Source: Bacteroidaceae bacterium (GTDB taxonomy: Bacteria; Bacteroidota; Bacteroidia; Bacteroidales; Bacteroidaceae). Taken from it: a DNA stretch of 33,989 nt. Numbering within the stretch: the first letter of the stretch is position 1; every line of letters begins with the position of its first letter. Below the pieces are notes generated by a model. It did no database searches. It saw nothing but the letters and a program-made list of their open reading frames with translations, and had not been told where the DNA came from. The stretch is from contig JAFQEZ010000022.1 in the NCBI GenBank assembly GCA_017398805.1, forward strand, positions 1 through 33,989. The letters run 5' to 3'. This document shows positions 1 to 7,367 of this stretch, piece by piece. A program made the translations under genes and the position numbers.

Positions 1-206
1 CAGCGGTCAAACACTCCTCGCACTTTTTCCAAAAATCAAACAGGTTCAAGCTGTGGAATTTAACGGTGCCGGTTAAAGAGATTACCTCTGCTTGTCATTG
101 CGCAATTGTCATCCCGACAGAGCGTAGCGACGAGGGATCTTTTTTTCATAACTACTGCAAATATTTTGCTGACCCACACCTTTTTGCTACTGACCCAGGA
201 ATGCCC
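1..206. other. Non-coding left edge
   Basis: This stretch lies downstream of the ribH stop codon and has no convincing gene. Short open frames exist but have no recognisable protein similarity and no supporting start. It contains a palindrome and a repeat-like hairpin, listed separately at 97-147. A frame on the minus strand over the first 85 bases stays open to the window edge but lacks a start codon, so it is not called. Confidence 0.5.
97..147. repeat. Candidate dispersed intergenic repeat (ATCCC...GGGAT hairpin)
   Basis: A perfect 10-bp palindrome ATTGCGCAAT (97-106) is followed by a segment beginning GTCATCCCGA at 108 and ending CGAGGGATC plus seven T residues. ATCCC (111-115) and GGGAT (134-138) are inverted repeats. 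The wording resembles short intergenic repeats of the GTCATCCCGA...GAGGGATC type seen in many copies in other bacterial genomes; that link is recalled, not tested here. The T-run after GGGAT also makes it look like a weak terminator on the plus strand. Confidence 0.45.
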
Positions 207-689
207 TTATTTGAACTGTGCCATCATCTGCAAGGCTGTTATGGCGCACTCATCGCCTTTGTTGCCCAAGCGGCCGCCGCTGCGTTCCTGGGCTTGCAGG
301 AGGTTGTTTGTGGTGATGAGACCGAAAATTACGGGTGTGTCGTACTCGACGTTGAGTTTTGAGAGGCCTGCTGTCACGCCTTCGCAAATGTAGTCGAAGT
401 GCGGTGTGTCGCCTCTGATTACGCATCCGATAGCGATGACAGCATCATAATTACCGCTTTTTGCCATCTGTGATGCTCCGAAAATAAGTTCGAAACTGCC
501 CGGTACGCTTGCAAGGGTGATGTCGCTCTCTTCAACACCGTTGTCAAGCAGGGTCTTTACCGCTCCGTCTCGTAGTGCGTATGTGATCTCATCATTCCAC
601 TCGGCATATACAATGCCCACTTTGCGTCCTTTGCCGTTTGCCACCTTGTTGGGGTCATATGACGATAGGTTCTTAAGTTCTGTTGCCAT
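207..689 (-). CDS. ribH: 6,7-dimethyl-8-ribityllumazine synthase
   Basis: The enzyme condenses 5-amino-6-ribitylamino-uracil with 3,4-dihydroxy-2-butanone 4-phosphate to give lumazine, the penultimate step of riboflavin synthesis, in the cytosol. The 160-residue length is normal. Family motifs are visible: a substrate-binding VPGSFE at residues 62-67, and [13 protein letters not shown] around 88-100, where H97 matches the catalytic histidine. The ATG at 689 gives the usual N-terminal extension before [10 protein letters not shown]. It lies downstream of the TPR gene on the same strand, 77 nt away, with a strong hairpin in the gap (711-742), so transcription probably arrives by read-through. 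No other rib gene is in the window. Confidence 0.97.
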   Translation of the reverse strand: MATELKNLSSYDPNKVANGKGRKVGIVYAEWNDEITYALRDGAVKTLLDNGVEESDITLASVPGSFELIFGASQMAKSGNYDAVIAIGCVIRGDTPHFDYICEGVTAGLSKLNVEYDTPVIFGLITTNNLLQAQERSGGRLGNKGDECAITALQMMAQFK

Positions 690-710
690 GGTTGTCTACA
701 GTTAAGAAAC

Positions 711-742
711 GAAAGGCTGCCGCGGATTCGGGGCAGCCTTTC
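711..742 (-). terminator. Hairpin between TPR gene and ribH
   Basis: GAAAGGCTGCC (711-721) pairs perfectly with GGCAGCCTTTC (732-742): an 11-bp stem and 10-nt loop. Read on the minus strand it is followed by GTTTCTT, a weak T-tract, then the ribH ATG only 21 nt after the stem. It may be a partial terminator, attenuator or mRNA stabiliser. No separate promoter for ribH fits between it and the gene. Confidence 0.65.
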
Positions 743-766
743 TTATTGTTGTAAGGAATATCTTTT

Positions 767-1423
767 TTACTTTATAATAGCGAGCTGGCTATCAATTTCA
801 CCACTGAGAACAAGCATACATCCTGGATACTCGGTCTTGATTCTCTCGTAGAGGTTGATTGCTTCCTCTTTTTTGCCCTGCTGCTCATACATTGCGGCAA
901 GGTCTCTCCAGCAAAGTGGTGTAACAGCCTCGTTGTTGGCCTCCTCGGCAGCTTCAAGAAGGAGTTCTATAGCCTTGTCGGTATCACCTGTGTGTGAATA
1001 GCAGTTGCCGAGTGCGTGCTTTACCTTTGGCGCAATGATGTCGTCATTGCCATCGTACTCTTCGAAGATTGCAATAGCTTCTTCGTAGTTGCCCAGCTCG
1101 TAGGCTGTAAGGCTACCGGCGATGATGTTTGCAACGTTGGCTGCATCTGTGCCGCTGTGGTTTTCGATAACGGCATTTGCACCCTCAAGGGCGTAGTCGT
1201 TCTTGCCGATGAGAGATTGGTACATTGGTTCCTGTAATGCAATCATGGCTTCTTTCTCCTTTGGCTCAACAATGAACTTCTGGTATATGATGTACCCCAG
1301 AACCGCTACCAATATTGCTGCTACAGTGTAGGTGATTACATTTTTGTGTCTGATGACAAATGCCTCCGATTTGCCGAGCATCTCATCCGCGAGGATTGGC
1401 TCGTCTTTCTGTTTTTTGCTCAT
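767..1423 (-). CDS. Membrane-anchored tetratricopeptide repeat protein
   Basis: A 218-residue protein with a charged cytoplasmic N-terminus (residues 1-27), one transmembrane segment at about 29-48, and a C-terminal region of helical TPR repeats. Repeat-like motifs include AYELGNYEEAIAIFEEY near 108-125, ALGNCYSHTGDTDKAIELL near 137-155 and DLAAMYEQQGKKEEAINLY near 175-195. TPR domains bind other proteins; the layout resembles YfgM-type proteins (ancillary factors near the Sec translocon), but that equivalence is inference. It is transcribed divergently from recF and leads into ribH. The ATG at 1423 is the first in frame and places the membrane segment at the expected distance. Confidence 0.85.
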   Translation of the reverse strand: MSKKQKDEPILADEMLGKSEAFVIRHKNVITYTVAAILVAVLGYIIYQKFIVEPKEKEAMIALQEPMYQSLIGKNDYALEGANAVIENHSGTDAANVANIIAGSLTAYELGNYEEAIAIFEEYDGNDDIIAPKVKHALGNCYSHTGDTDKAIELLLEAAEEANNEAVTPLCWRDLAAMYEQQGKKEEAINLYERIKTEYPGCMLVLSGEIDSQLAIIK

Positions 1424-1500
1424 ATGTATATTCTTTTTTATTATTATCTGCTATGTCTGTAGTTTTTGTGAGGGCAAATTACGGTTTGTAATTCAAAGTG

Positions 1501-1508
1501 CAAAAGTA
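1501..1508 (-). promoter_or_regulatory. Putative -7 promoter box for the TPR-ribH unit
   Basis: The minus strand reads TACTTTTG here, a full match to the Bacteroidetes -7 consensus TAnnTTTG. It lies 77 nt upstream of the TPR start. The -33 region about 19 bases further upstream is T-rich but not a clean TTTG. Confidence 0.55.
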
Positions 1509-1624
1509 ATCAAATTATTCTTTGCTGAAAAATTATAGAGGGATTTTTTTTGTCCTCTCCTTTTGCGGATGGCGTTATTGTTGAAATTATTTTCAGTTTG
1601 TGCCATTTTTAGACAACTTAGTTG

Positions 1625-1632
1625 TATCTTTG
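1625..1632 (+). promoter_or_regulatory. Putative -7 promoter box for recF
   Basis: TATCTTTG matches TAnnTTTG fully and ends only 5 nt before the recF ATG at 1638, so transcription would begin at or next to the start codon. A TTTG at 1597-1600 is 24 nt upstream, longer than the usual 19-21, so the -33 element is uncertain. Confidence 0.55.
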
Positions 1633-1637
1633 CAGTA

Positions 1638-2744
1638 ATGAGAATAGAAAGTATATCGCTTTTAAATTACAGGAACTTGCGTGAGGTGAATGTCTCTTTC
1701 TCGCCCAAGGTCAACTGCCTCATTGGCAGTAACGGCATGGGAAAGACCAATCTCCTTGATGCGGTGTACTATCTCTCCTTCTGCAAGAGTTCCGTTACGG
1801 TCAATGATTCACAGAATATATTCCATGAAGAGCCATTCTTTATGATTCAAGGCAATTACATGACCGACAGCGGAATAAATGAAGAGATTTCTTGTGGTTT
1901 GAAGAGAGGTGAAAAGAAGCAGTTCAAGCGCAACAAGAAGAGTTATGATCGTCTTTCGGATCATATCGGATCGGTTCCGCTTGTGATGGTCTCTCCTGCC
2001 GACAATGTGCTCATTGCAGGTGGCAGTGAAGAACGTCGCCGTTTTGTGGATATGGTCATTTCGCAGTACGACAGCGAGTATCTTAACGCACTCATCCGTT
2101 ATAACAGGGTGTTGCAGCAGCGTAATGTGATGCTTCGCGCCGACGTGATGTCCGATGCCGAGATGTTTTCGCTGATAGAGGAGATGATGGTTGCAGAGGC
2201 TGTGCGCATCCATCAGGGACGCAAACAGTTCGTTGAGGAACTTGTACCGGTCTTTTCGCGTTTCCACACTATAATAACAGGAGGAAACGAGGAGGTTGCC
2301 TTGCTGTACCGTTCGCATTTGAACGAGAATGATTTGCGAGAGTTGCTGGTTGCTTCGCGTGCCGATGACCGCTCTCTCGGATATACCTCAAAGGGAGTGC
2401 ATCGCGATGAGCTGGTGATGAAACTGGGTGGCTACCCGATAAGGAAAGAGGGATCGCAGGGGCAGAACAAGAGTTTTCTTGTTGCACTTAAGCTGGCGCA
2501 GTATGATTTCTTGTACCGTAAGGGTGGGGAGACACCGATCCTGTTGCTCGATGATATATTTGACAAGCTCGACAGCAACCGTGTAGAGCAGATCGTGAAT
2601 CTGGTTTCGGGCGATGGCTTCGGACAAATTTTTATAACAGACGTTAACCGTGAGCACACAGATGGCATCCTTGAGCAGATTGACGGTGCTTACCGTCTGT
2701 TCGAGGTTGATCAAGGTGAAGTGAAGCTAAGAAGGGAGAGATGA
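1638..2744 (+). CDS. recF: DNA replication/repair protein RecF
   Basis: RecF is an SMC-like ATPase that, with RecO and RecR, loads RecA at gapped DNA. The 368-residue protein starts MRIESISLLNYRN, the typical family start; an in-frame ATG at 1563 would add 25 residues without similarity and would place the promoter box inside the gene, so 1638 is preferred. The Walker A motif GSNGMGKTN is at 30-38. The ABC signature region (GSQGQNKSFLVALKLAQ) and Walker B with D-loop (ILLLDDIFDKLD) are in the C-terminal third. The next gene is a DUF721/DciA-like gene 78 nt downstream, a pairing also seen in other bacteria. Confidence 0.97.
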   Translation: MRIESISLLNYRNLREVNVSFSPKVNCLIGSNGMGKTNLLDAVYYLSFCKSSVTVNDSQNIFHEEPFFMIQGNYMTDSGINEEISCGLKRGEKKQFKRNKKSYDRLSDHIGSVPLVMVSPADNVLIAGGSEERRRFVDMVISQYDSEYLNALIRYNRVLQQRNVMLRADVMSDAEMFSLIEEMMVAEAVRIHQGRKQFVEELVPVFSRFHTIITGGNEEVALLYRSHLNENDLRELLVASRADDRSLGYTSKGVHRDELVMKLGGYPIRKEGSQGQNKSFLVALKLAQYDFLYRKGGETPILLLDDIFDKLDSNRVEQIVNLVSGDGFGQIFITDVNREHTDGILEQIDGAYRLFEVDQGEVKLRRER

Positions 2745-2748
2745 GATA

Positions 2749-2780
2749 TGAGAGTGGAGTATTTGGCATTACTCCTCTCA
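2749..2780 (+). other. Hairpin between recF and the DUF721 gene
   Basis: TGAGA-GT-GGAGTA (2749-2761) pairs with TACTCCTCTCA (2770-2780) apart from a 2-nt bulge, with an 8-nt loop. No T-tract follows, so it is not a standard terminator; it might separate the expression of the two genes. Confidence 0.4.
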
Positions 2781-2822
2781 ATGGCCCTTGGTTGCCCTTA
2801 TTGAAAGTGTAAACTTGAATTT

Positions 2823-3113
2823 ATGAAACGCGGAGAAATCAAATCAATATCTGAACTCGTGCGTGCGACATGCCGCGAAGAGGGTATCGAGACACCGTTG
2901 AATGAGTATAGGCTCATACAGGCATGGTCACAGGTGCTTGGCAAGGCTGTGCAGATGTATACAAAGGAACTCAAGATATATAATCAGGTGCTTTTTGTCA
3001 AGGTTACCTCATCGGTGCTGCGTCAGGAACTGCTGATGAACCGAAAGTCGCTGGTAAAGCGGTTGAACGACCATGTAAAGGCGCAGGTGATTACAGATAT
3101 TGTTCTCAGGTAA
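2823..3113 (+). CDS. DUF721 / DciA-like protein
   Basis: A 96-residue basic protein of the DUF721 family. The visible family features are an N-terminal helix region, a W-xx-V-x-G motif (AWSQVLGKAVQMYT, near residues 29-42) and the following beta segment LKIYNQVLFVKVTSSVLRQEL. In other bacteria this domain occurs in DciA, which helps load the replicative helicase DnaB where DnaC/DnaI-type loaders are absent. A helicase-loading role here is inferred from the family and from the recF neighbourhood. The protein is essentially only the domain. Confidence 0.85.
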   Translation: MKRGEIKSISELVRATCREEGIETPLNEYRLIQAWSQVLGKAVQMYTKELKIYNQVLFVKVTSSVLRQELLMNRKSLVKRLNDHVKAQVITDIVLR

Positions 3114-3190
3114 AGGCAATGAACATTTGCCGTTATACAGTGGTTTCCTTTGTGGAATGGATGTGTGGACAAAGTTAAAATTTATATATT

Positions 3191-4447
3191 ATGCAGAATT
3201 CAAATGTTAAGACAAGGCTTATAGTCCTTAGTTTTCTTCAGTTTGCCGTTTGGGGTGCATATCTTACCTCAATGGGCCGTTATCTTGGCGGTGTAGGTAT
3301 GGGCAGTGACATCGGTTGGTTCTATTCGGTACAGGGTATAGTCTCAATCTTCATGCCGGCATTGATTGGTATTATTGCCGACCGTTGGGTTCCGGCACAG
3401 CGCATGTTGGCATTCTGCCATGCGATGGCTGCGATTTTCATGGGAATCACCGGTTACATCGGAATGAGCAAGGGTAGCGGTGTCGGGTTCAATGACCTTT
3501 TCTGGACGTATACGATGTCGGTGGCATTCTACATGCCTACATTGGCACTCTCGAACTCTGTTTCATACACAGTACTCAATCAGGCACGCCTTGACACTGT
3601 TAAGGCATTCCCTCCGATACGAGTGTTCGGTACTGTCGGTTTCATCGTTTCAATGCTTATTGTGGACTTTACCGGTTTCCAGAACAATTACAACCAGTTC
3701 TTCACTTCGGCTGCGTGGGGGGGACTGCTGGCTGTCTATTCGATGTCATTGCCGAACTGTCCTGTAGATAAGAGTGTAGAGAAAAAATCATTTGCTGCAG
3801 CATTCGGTCTTGATGCATTCAAACTCTTCGGGCAGAAGAGAATGGCGATGTTCTTTATTTTCTCGATGTTGTTGGGTGCAGCTCTTCAGGTCTCTAACGG
3901 ATATGCCAATATGTTTATCGGAAGTTTCGGCGCAATGAAGGAGTATGCCGGGACATTTGCTGTAGAACACACCAATATGCTCATTTCGCTGTCACAACTT
4001 TCCGAGACACTCTGTATATTGCTCATACCATTTTTCCTCAAGAAGTTCGGTATAAAGACTGTGATGCTCATAGCGATGCTCGGTTGGGTATTCCGTTTCG
4101 GCTTCTTTGCGGTGGGTGACCCGGGTATGCCTGGCGTGCTGCTGTTCGTGATGTCGATGATTGTATATGGAGTTGCATTTGACTTCTTCAATATTTCGGG
4201 TTCGCTTTTCGTTGACAAGGAGGTTCCCGAAAGCCAGCGCTCAAGCGCCCAGGGTCTGTTTATGCTCATGACAAACGGTCTTGGAGCATCAATAGGTGTT
4301 ATCGCAGCCCAGGAGGTAGTGAACCATTTTACTGCAAATCAGACAAATTTTGCAGGTTGGTCTACAGCATGGTTTGTCTTTGCCGGTTATGCACTTGTAG
4401 TAGCGATACTCTTTGCGCTGTTGTTCAAGGATAAGAAACAGGTATAA
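3191..4447 (+). CDS. Nucleoside:H+ symporter-type MFS transporter (NupG-like)
   Basis: A 418-residue polytopic inner-membrane protein with about 12 hydrophobic segments. The N-terminus (RLIVLSFLQFAVWGAYLTSMG) and the PALIGIIADRWVPAQR loop resemble the NupG/XapB nucleoside permease family of the major facilitator superfamily, which import nucleosides with protons. The central part (about 195-220) is the polar loop between the two six-helix halves. It starts 77 nt after the DUF721 gene, and the next gene starts 8 nt after its stop, so it probably heads the operon running to the DUF3256 gene. Exact substrate is not decidable from sequence. Confidence 0.85.
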   Translation: MQNSNVKTRLIVLSFLQFAVWGAYLTSMGRYLGGVGMGSDIGWFYSVQGIVSIFMPALIGIIADRWVPAQRMLAFCHAMAAIFMGITGYIGMSKGSGVGFNDLFWTYTMSVAFYMPTLALSNSVSYTVLNQARLDTVKAFPPIRVFGTVGFIVSMLIVDFTGFQNNYNQFFTSAAWGGLLAVYSMSLPNCPVDKSVEKKSFAAAFGLDAFKLFGQKRMAMFFIFSMLLGAALQVSNGYANMFIGSFGAMKEYAGTFAVEHTNMLISLSQLSETLCILLIPFFLKKFGIKTVMLIAMLGWVFRFGFFAVGDPGMPGVLLFVMSMIVYGVAFDFFNISGSLFVDKEVPESQRSSAQGLFMLMTNGLGASIGVIAAQEVVNHFTANQTNFAGWSTAWFVFAGYALVVAILFALLFKDKKQV

Positions 4448-4455
4448 TATAGGTT

Positions 4456-5025
4456 ATGGTTGAGCTTGTAGTTTCTGACATGATGTCAAAGGCGTCCGAC
4501 CACAGGGCGCATGTCCTGTTGTTGCAGGAGAAGGATGGCCTCCGCAAGATTATTGTGGCGCTTGGCCTTCTTGAGGCGCAGGCAATAGCATTCGCCTTGC
4601 GTGGAATAGGGACCGACAGGCCTTTGACCCATGACCTCTTCGGTGCCATAACATCGGAGTTCGGGATTGAGCTGCAACATGTATATATAGACAAGATTGA
4701 CGATGGTACTTATCATTCCAAACTCTGTTACAGGCAAGGTGCGGATATAAGGGTGGTCGATGCGCGAACAAGCGATGCGATAGCGATTGCTCTGCGTGCC
4801 TCAGCTCCGATATATATCGACGATGAACTGCTTAACCGCATGTGTGTGCACGATGAACGGAACGGTGCGATATCAATACCAATTACGGCTGCTGATGTGG
4901 AGACGCTAAAGGTGGCAATGGAAAATGCGGTGAAGGCTGAGAATTATGAGTTGGCAATGAAACTCAAGGAGGAGATTGATTCCCGTCGCCCGGTCGATAA
5001 GATAAAAGAAGAACACAAAGAATAA
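4456..5025 (+). CDS. DUF151 (bifunctional nuclease family) protein with C-terminal UVR motif
   Basis: A 189-residue soluble protein. Residues 1 to about 135 form a DUF151 domain, recognisable from VVALGLLEAQAIAFALRG-like wording and the ARTSDAIAIALR segment (about 108-119). Some plant members have been reported as nucleases acting on DNA and RNA. Residues about 150-178 (LKVAMENAVKAENYELAMKL) are a UVR motif, the helical hairpin through which UvrB and UvrC interact. The role here is unknown; a nucleic-acid-related function is inferred. It is separated by 8 nt from the transporter and 1 nt from rsmE. Confidence 0.85.
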   Translation: MVELVVSDMMSKASDHRAHVLLLQEKDGLRKIIVALGLLEAQAIAFALRGIGTDRPLTHDLFGAITSEFGIELQHVYIDKIDDGTYHSKLCYRQGADIRVVDARTSDAIAIALRASAPIYIDDELLNRMCVHDERNGAISIPITAADVETLKVAMENAVKAENYELAMKLKEEIDSRRPVDKIKEEHKE

Positions 5026-5026
5026 T

Positions 5027-5728
5027 ATGGCACTGTTTTATGTACCAGATATTGCCGACAGTTGGGAACTGTCGGAAGAGGAGGCAGCCCACGCTTTGCG
5101 TGTGCTGCGTCTTGCTGTTGGTGACAAACTTGAGATAACCGACGGCCGAGGCAGGCTCTACAGGAGCGAAGTAGCATCGGTAACAGGCAAACATTGTTAC
5201 GTCAAGGCTGTAGAGCCTGAGGATATGCCAAAGAACTGGAACGGCAGTTTCCATCTTGCCATTGCCCCTACAAAGAATATGGACCGCATCGAGTGGCTTG
5301 CCGAGAAGGCTACAGAGATAGGACTTGATGCAATCACATTCCTCAACTGCCGTTTCTCGGAGCGCAAGGTCGTGAAGACCGACCGCGTTGAGCGTATTGT
5401 CGTTTCAGCCATGAAGCAGTCGCTCAAGTACAGCAAACCGGTTGTGGGCGAGATGATTGATTTCAAAAAGTTTGTCTTGGCAGATCGTCCGGGTGCAAAG
5501 TTCATAGCCCACTGCTACGATAGTGAGAGAGTGCTCCTCAAGGAGGTGCTTCCATTGGGTGAGGATGTGACGCTTCTTGTAGGTCCTGAGGGCGATTTCA
5601 GCCCGGAGGAGGTGGATATGGCTATCAAGGCCGGTTATATGCCGGTAAGCCTTGGCAGTTCGCGCTTGCGCACTGAGACTGCGGGTCTTGCAGGGTGCCA
5701 TACATTCATGCTAAAGAATGAACTCTGA
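5027..5728 (+). CDS. rsmE: 16S rRNA (uracil-1498-N3)-methyltransferase
   Basis: RsmE methylates N3 of U1498 in 16S rRNA using S-adenosylmethionine and has a SPOUT (knotted) fold. The 233-residue length is typical. The N-terminal PUA-like part is residues 1-70 (HALRVLRLAVGDKLEITDG). Conserved catalytic-domain motifs are EWLAEKATEIGLD near 88-100, LLVGPEGDFSPEE near 184-196, and SLGSSRLRTETAGL near 211-224, which shapes the SAM-binding knot. Its TGA shares one base with the truA ATG (TGATG), suggesting translational coupling of two RNA-modifying enzymes. Confidence 0.96.
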   Translation: MALFYVPDIADSWELSEEEAAHALRVLRLAVGDKLEITDGRGRLYRSEVASVTGKHCYVKAVEPEDMPKNWNGSFHLAIAPTKNMDRIEWLAEKATEIGLDAITFLNCRFSERKVVKTDRVERIVVSAMKQSLKYSKPVVGEMIDFKKFVLADRPGAKFIAHCYDSERVLLKEVLPLGEDVTLLVGPEGDFSPEEVDMAIKAGYMPVSLGSSRLRTETAGLAGCHTFMLKNEL

Positions 5729-6477
5729 TGTTCCGTTATTTCATATATTTTTCGTACGACGGTGCCGCATATCATGGCTGGCAGGTGCAGCCGAATGCGG
5801 TGACTGTACAGCAGGTGCTTGAAGAGTCACTTGCGAAACTTGTGCGTCAGCCTGTACCGCTTGTGGGTGCGGGACGCACCGATGCAGGAGTAAATGCGGC
5901 CAGCATGGTAGCGCATGGCGATTTTCCATGCGAGATTGATTGTGAACAGCTGGTCTACAAACTCAACAAGATACTTCCGCCTGATATTGCAGTGAGCAGT
6001 GTGCGCCGTGTCAAGGATGATGCCCATGCGCGTTTTGATGCTGTTTCGCGCCGTTATAATTACCGTGTGGTTACTGCTAAATCTCCATTTGCACGCCGAT
6101 ATGCATGCAGGGTTATGCCGGGAGTGGATTTTGATGCTATGAACCGTGCTGCGGAGATTCTGTATGAATATACTGATTTCACCAGTTTCAGTAAACTGCA
6201 CACCGATGTGAAAACCAACAACTGTAAGGTCAAATATGCTGCCTGGCGCAAGGTGGGAGAGAATGAGTGGGTCTTTGAGATTGAGGCTGACCGCTTCTTG
6301 CGTAACATGGTAAGGGCTATTGTGGGAACGCTGCTGATGGTTGGCAGGGGGAAGATGACTGTTGATGGCTTTAGGGAGGTCATTGAGAAGAAATCCCGTT
6401 GCGAGGCCGGTGACTCGGCTCTTGGTGAGGCGCTGTTCCTGGTGAGTGTGGAATATCCCGAAGATATTTTTCTGTAA
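5728..6477 (+). CDS. truA: tRNA pseudouridine(38-40) synthase
   Basis: TruA converts uridines 38, 39 and 40 in the anticodon stem-loop of many tRNAs to pseudouridine. It has 249 residues, normal for the family. The N-terminus shows YDGAAYHGWQVQPN, and GAGRTDAGVNA at 48-58 contains the catalytic aspartate D52. Later motifs are ARFDAVSRRYNYR (near 95-107), DFTSFSK, and DRFLRNMVRAIVGTLL near 188-203. It overlaps the preceding gene by 1 base and the following transporter gene by 1 base (TAATG), so it lies inside a coupled operon. Confidence 0.96.
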   Translation: MFRYFIYFSYDGAAYHGWQVQPNAVTVQQVLEESLAKLVRQPVPLVGAGRTDAGVNAASMVAHGDFPCEIDCEQLVYKLNKILPPDIAVSSVRRVKDDAHARFDAVSRRYNYRVVTAKSPFARRYACRVMPGVDFDAMNRAAEILYEYTDFTSFSKLHTDVKTNNCKVKYAAWRKVGENEWVFEIEADRFLRNMVRAIVGTLLMVGRGKMTVDGFREVIEKKSRCEAGDSALGEALFLVSVEYPEDIFL

Positions 6478-7367
6478 TGTGGTTAGCTCTTGCTTTTCTC
6501 TCGGCCACCCTGCTCGGTTGCTACGATTTCTTTAAGAAGGTTTCTCTTAAAGACAACTCGGTCGTTGGTGTGCTTCTCCTGAACACCCTTTTTTCGCTTC
6601 TCTTCTTTGCGCCTATAATTATACTTTCCCGAACGGGATACATTGAGGGTGGTGCGCTGTTCGTGCGTGAACTGTCTCTTCAGGAGCACTTTTTGTTGCA
6701 GGTTAAGGCGATTATCGTGCTTCTGTCGTGGATGTTTGGCTATGTTGGTCTTAAGCATCTGCCAATAACTATTGTTGCTCCCATTCAGGCAACGCGTCCT
6801 GTTATTGTGTTGATTGGTGCTGTGCTGTTTTTGGGTGAAGGATTGAATGTATATCAGTGGATAGGTGTTGTTATTGTAATTATTTCGGTTTTTAATATTG
6901 CAAAAACTGAAGATGGTGTATACAGAGTAAGTGCCCGTTGGGTTGTTTTTGTACTCTTATCGGCTCTTTTCGGTGCCATAAGTGCTCTTTATGATAAGTA
7001 TCTGATGAATAGCATTGAGCCTATTGCTGTGCAGTCGTGGTTCAATGTGTATCAGTGTATCATAATGTGTGTGTTGGTAGCAAATACCAAGATTTTTTTG
7101 CCTAAATACAGTGGCGGGGCCTTGCATTGGAGGTTCTCGATATTGATGATACCGCTTTTCCTTGGTATGGCCGATTACTGCTATTATTCGGCCTTGGCGC
7201 AGGAGGGGGCTTTTATTGCTGTCGTTTCGATGATACGCCGTGGCAGTGTGGTGGTGTCGTTCCTCTTCGGTGCGTTCCTTCTGCGCGAAAAGAATATCAT
7301 GGCAAAAGCGGTTGATGTTATATTGATAATAATCGGATTATTTTTTCTATATTTGGGCTCAAGATGA
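6477..7367 (+). CDS. EamA/DMT-family membrane transporter
   Basis: A 296-residue integral membrane protein with about 10 hydrophobic helices arranged as two EamA-type halves, as in drug/metabolite transporters. The second half begins around residue 150 (RWVVFVLLSALFGAISALYD). A hallmark near the end of the first half is PITIVAPIQATRPVIVLIGAVLFLGE. Substrate cannot be predicted. It overlaps truA by 1 base and its stop overlaps the next start as ATGA, so it is translated within the same operon although its function seems unrelated to RNA modification. Confidence 0.88.
   Translation: MWLALAFLSATLLGCYDFFKKVSLKDNSVVGVLLLNTLFSLLFFAPIIILSRTGYIEGGALFVRELSLQEHFLLQVKAIIVLLSWMFGYVGLKHLPITIVAPIQATRPVIVLIGAVLFLGEGLNVYQWIGVVIVIISVFNIAKTEDGVYRVSARWVVFVLLSALFGAISALYDKYLMNSIEPIAVQSWFNVYQCIIMCVLVANTKIFLPKYSGGALHWRFSILMIPLFLGMADYCYYSALAQEGAFIAVVSMIRRGSVVVSFLFGAFLLREKNIMAKAVDVILIIIGLFFLYLGSR

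Noticed and set aside
1-85. Open minus-strand frame running off the left edge
   Set aside because: It reads like protein for about 28 codons but has no start codon and no recognised similarity.
1563-1637. Longer recF N-terminus
   Set aside because: It has no family similarity and would include the TATCTTTG promoter box.
3126-3152. Promoter before the nucleoside transporter (TTTG ... TTCCTTTG)
   Set aside because: One mismatch in the key TA and a spacing of only 15 nt; too weak to list.
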